The notes under the pieces are model-generated. The model was not told where the DNA came from, did no database searches, and worked only from the letters and a program-made list of their open reading frames with translations. A stretch of 38,431 nucleotides of DNA from Propionivibrio sp. (lineage in GTDB: Bacteria; Pseudomonadota; Gammaproteobacteria; Burkholderiales; Rhodocyclaceae), in assembly GCA_003249625.1 (NCBI GenBank), contig QKII01000372.1, positions 1 through 38,431 of the forward strand, written 5' to 3'. The translations under genes and the position numbers were made by a program. This document shows, piece by piece, positions 38,395 to 38,431 of this stretch. Numbering within the stretch: the stretch's first letter is position 1; the number at the start of each line of letters is the position of its first letter.

Positions 38395-38431
38395 TGGCAA
38401 CCAACGGAGCCTACACAAAAGAGCGCGACAA
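38288..38431. repeat. Terminal direct repeat (second copy)
   Basis: This is the second copy of the 144-bp repeat that begins the window. Position 38288 corresponds to position 1, so the circular molecule is 38,287 bp long. Confidence 0.95.

Overview
The window is an essentially complete genome of a small contractile-tailed (myovirus-type) double-stranded DNA phage. Bases 1-144 are repeated exactly at 38288-38431, inside the same head-tail connector gene, so the unique molecule is 38,287 bp and closes into a circle. That fits a circularly permuted, headful-packaged genome, or a circular assembly cut at an arbitrary point. Strong Shine-Dalgarno sites, sigma70-like promoters and the gene families (DUF3383 sheath, DUF1064, RecE-like nuclease, phage replication protein O-like) point to a Gram-negative, probably proteobacterial host. 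I see no integrase, no clear CI-type repressor, no tRNA gene and no CRISPR array.

Layout. The late genes all read on the + strand, from 26865 through the end of the window and round to 14384. They encode terminase small and large subunits, a promoter-bearing accessory cassette (28839-30406), an accessory virion-type protein, a portal-MuF fusion, a prohead protease-scaffold fusion, the major capsid protein, connector and neck proteins, tail sheath, tube, a frameshifted tail chaperone pair, tape measure, Dit-like protein, baseplate plug, hub, Gp138-type spike, gp25-like wedge, baseplate J, DUF2612, two related tail fibres, a beta-propeller receptor-binding candidate, a fibre-assembly-like protein, two holin-type proteins and an endolysin. 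A leftward block (19423 to 14381, - strand) carries recombination genes (RecE-like exonuclease, a conserved 446-residue partner, DUF1064 nuclease), an ASCH-like protein and several small or unknown genes. A divergent AT-rich region (19424-19687) separates it from a rightward early block (19688-26742). That block holds a helix-turn-helix protein, an Ala-rich repeat protein, a PAPS-reductase-like enzyme, a minimal sigma region-4-like protein, an AT-rich helicase plus DNA methyltransferase pair, a structured intergenic element, and the replication genes.

Most noteworthy are: (1) a compact intergenic RNA candidate at about 24721-24840, with an extended -10 promoter directly upstream, a 21-bp long hairpin, an 8-bp pairing of its loop to downstream sequence (pseudoknot or switch) and a U-rich end, followed by a hairpin that holds the ribosome binding site of the next gene; (2) two clusters of three ACGCGT palindromes at exact 11-bp spacing inside the replication-initiator gene, which look like origin iterons; (3) a domain shared by the tail sheath and a tail fibre; and (4) a consensus sigma70 promoter with an internal operator-like palindrome driving an accessory gene between the terminase and portal genes. 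All functional names rest on recognising sequence motifs by eye; no database search was run.
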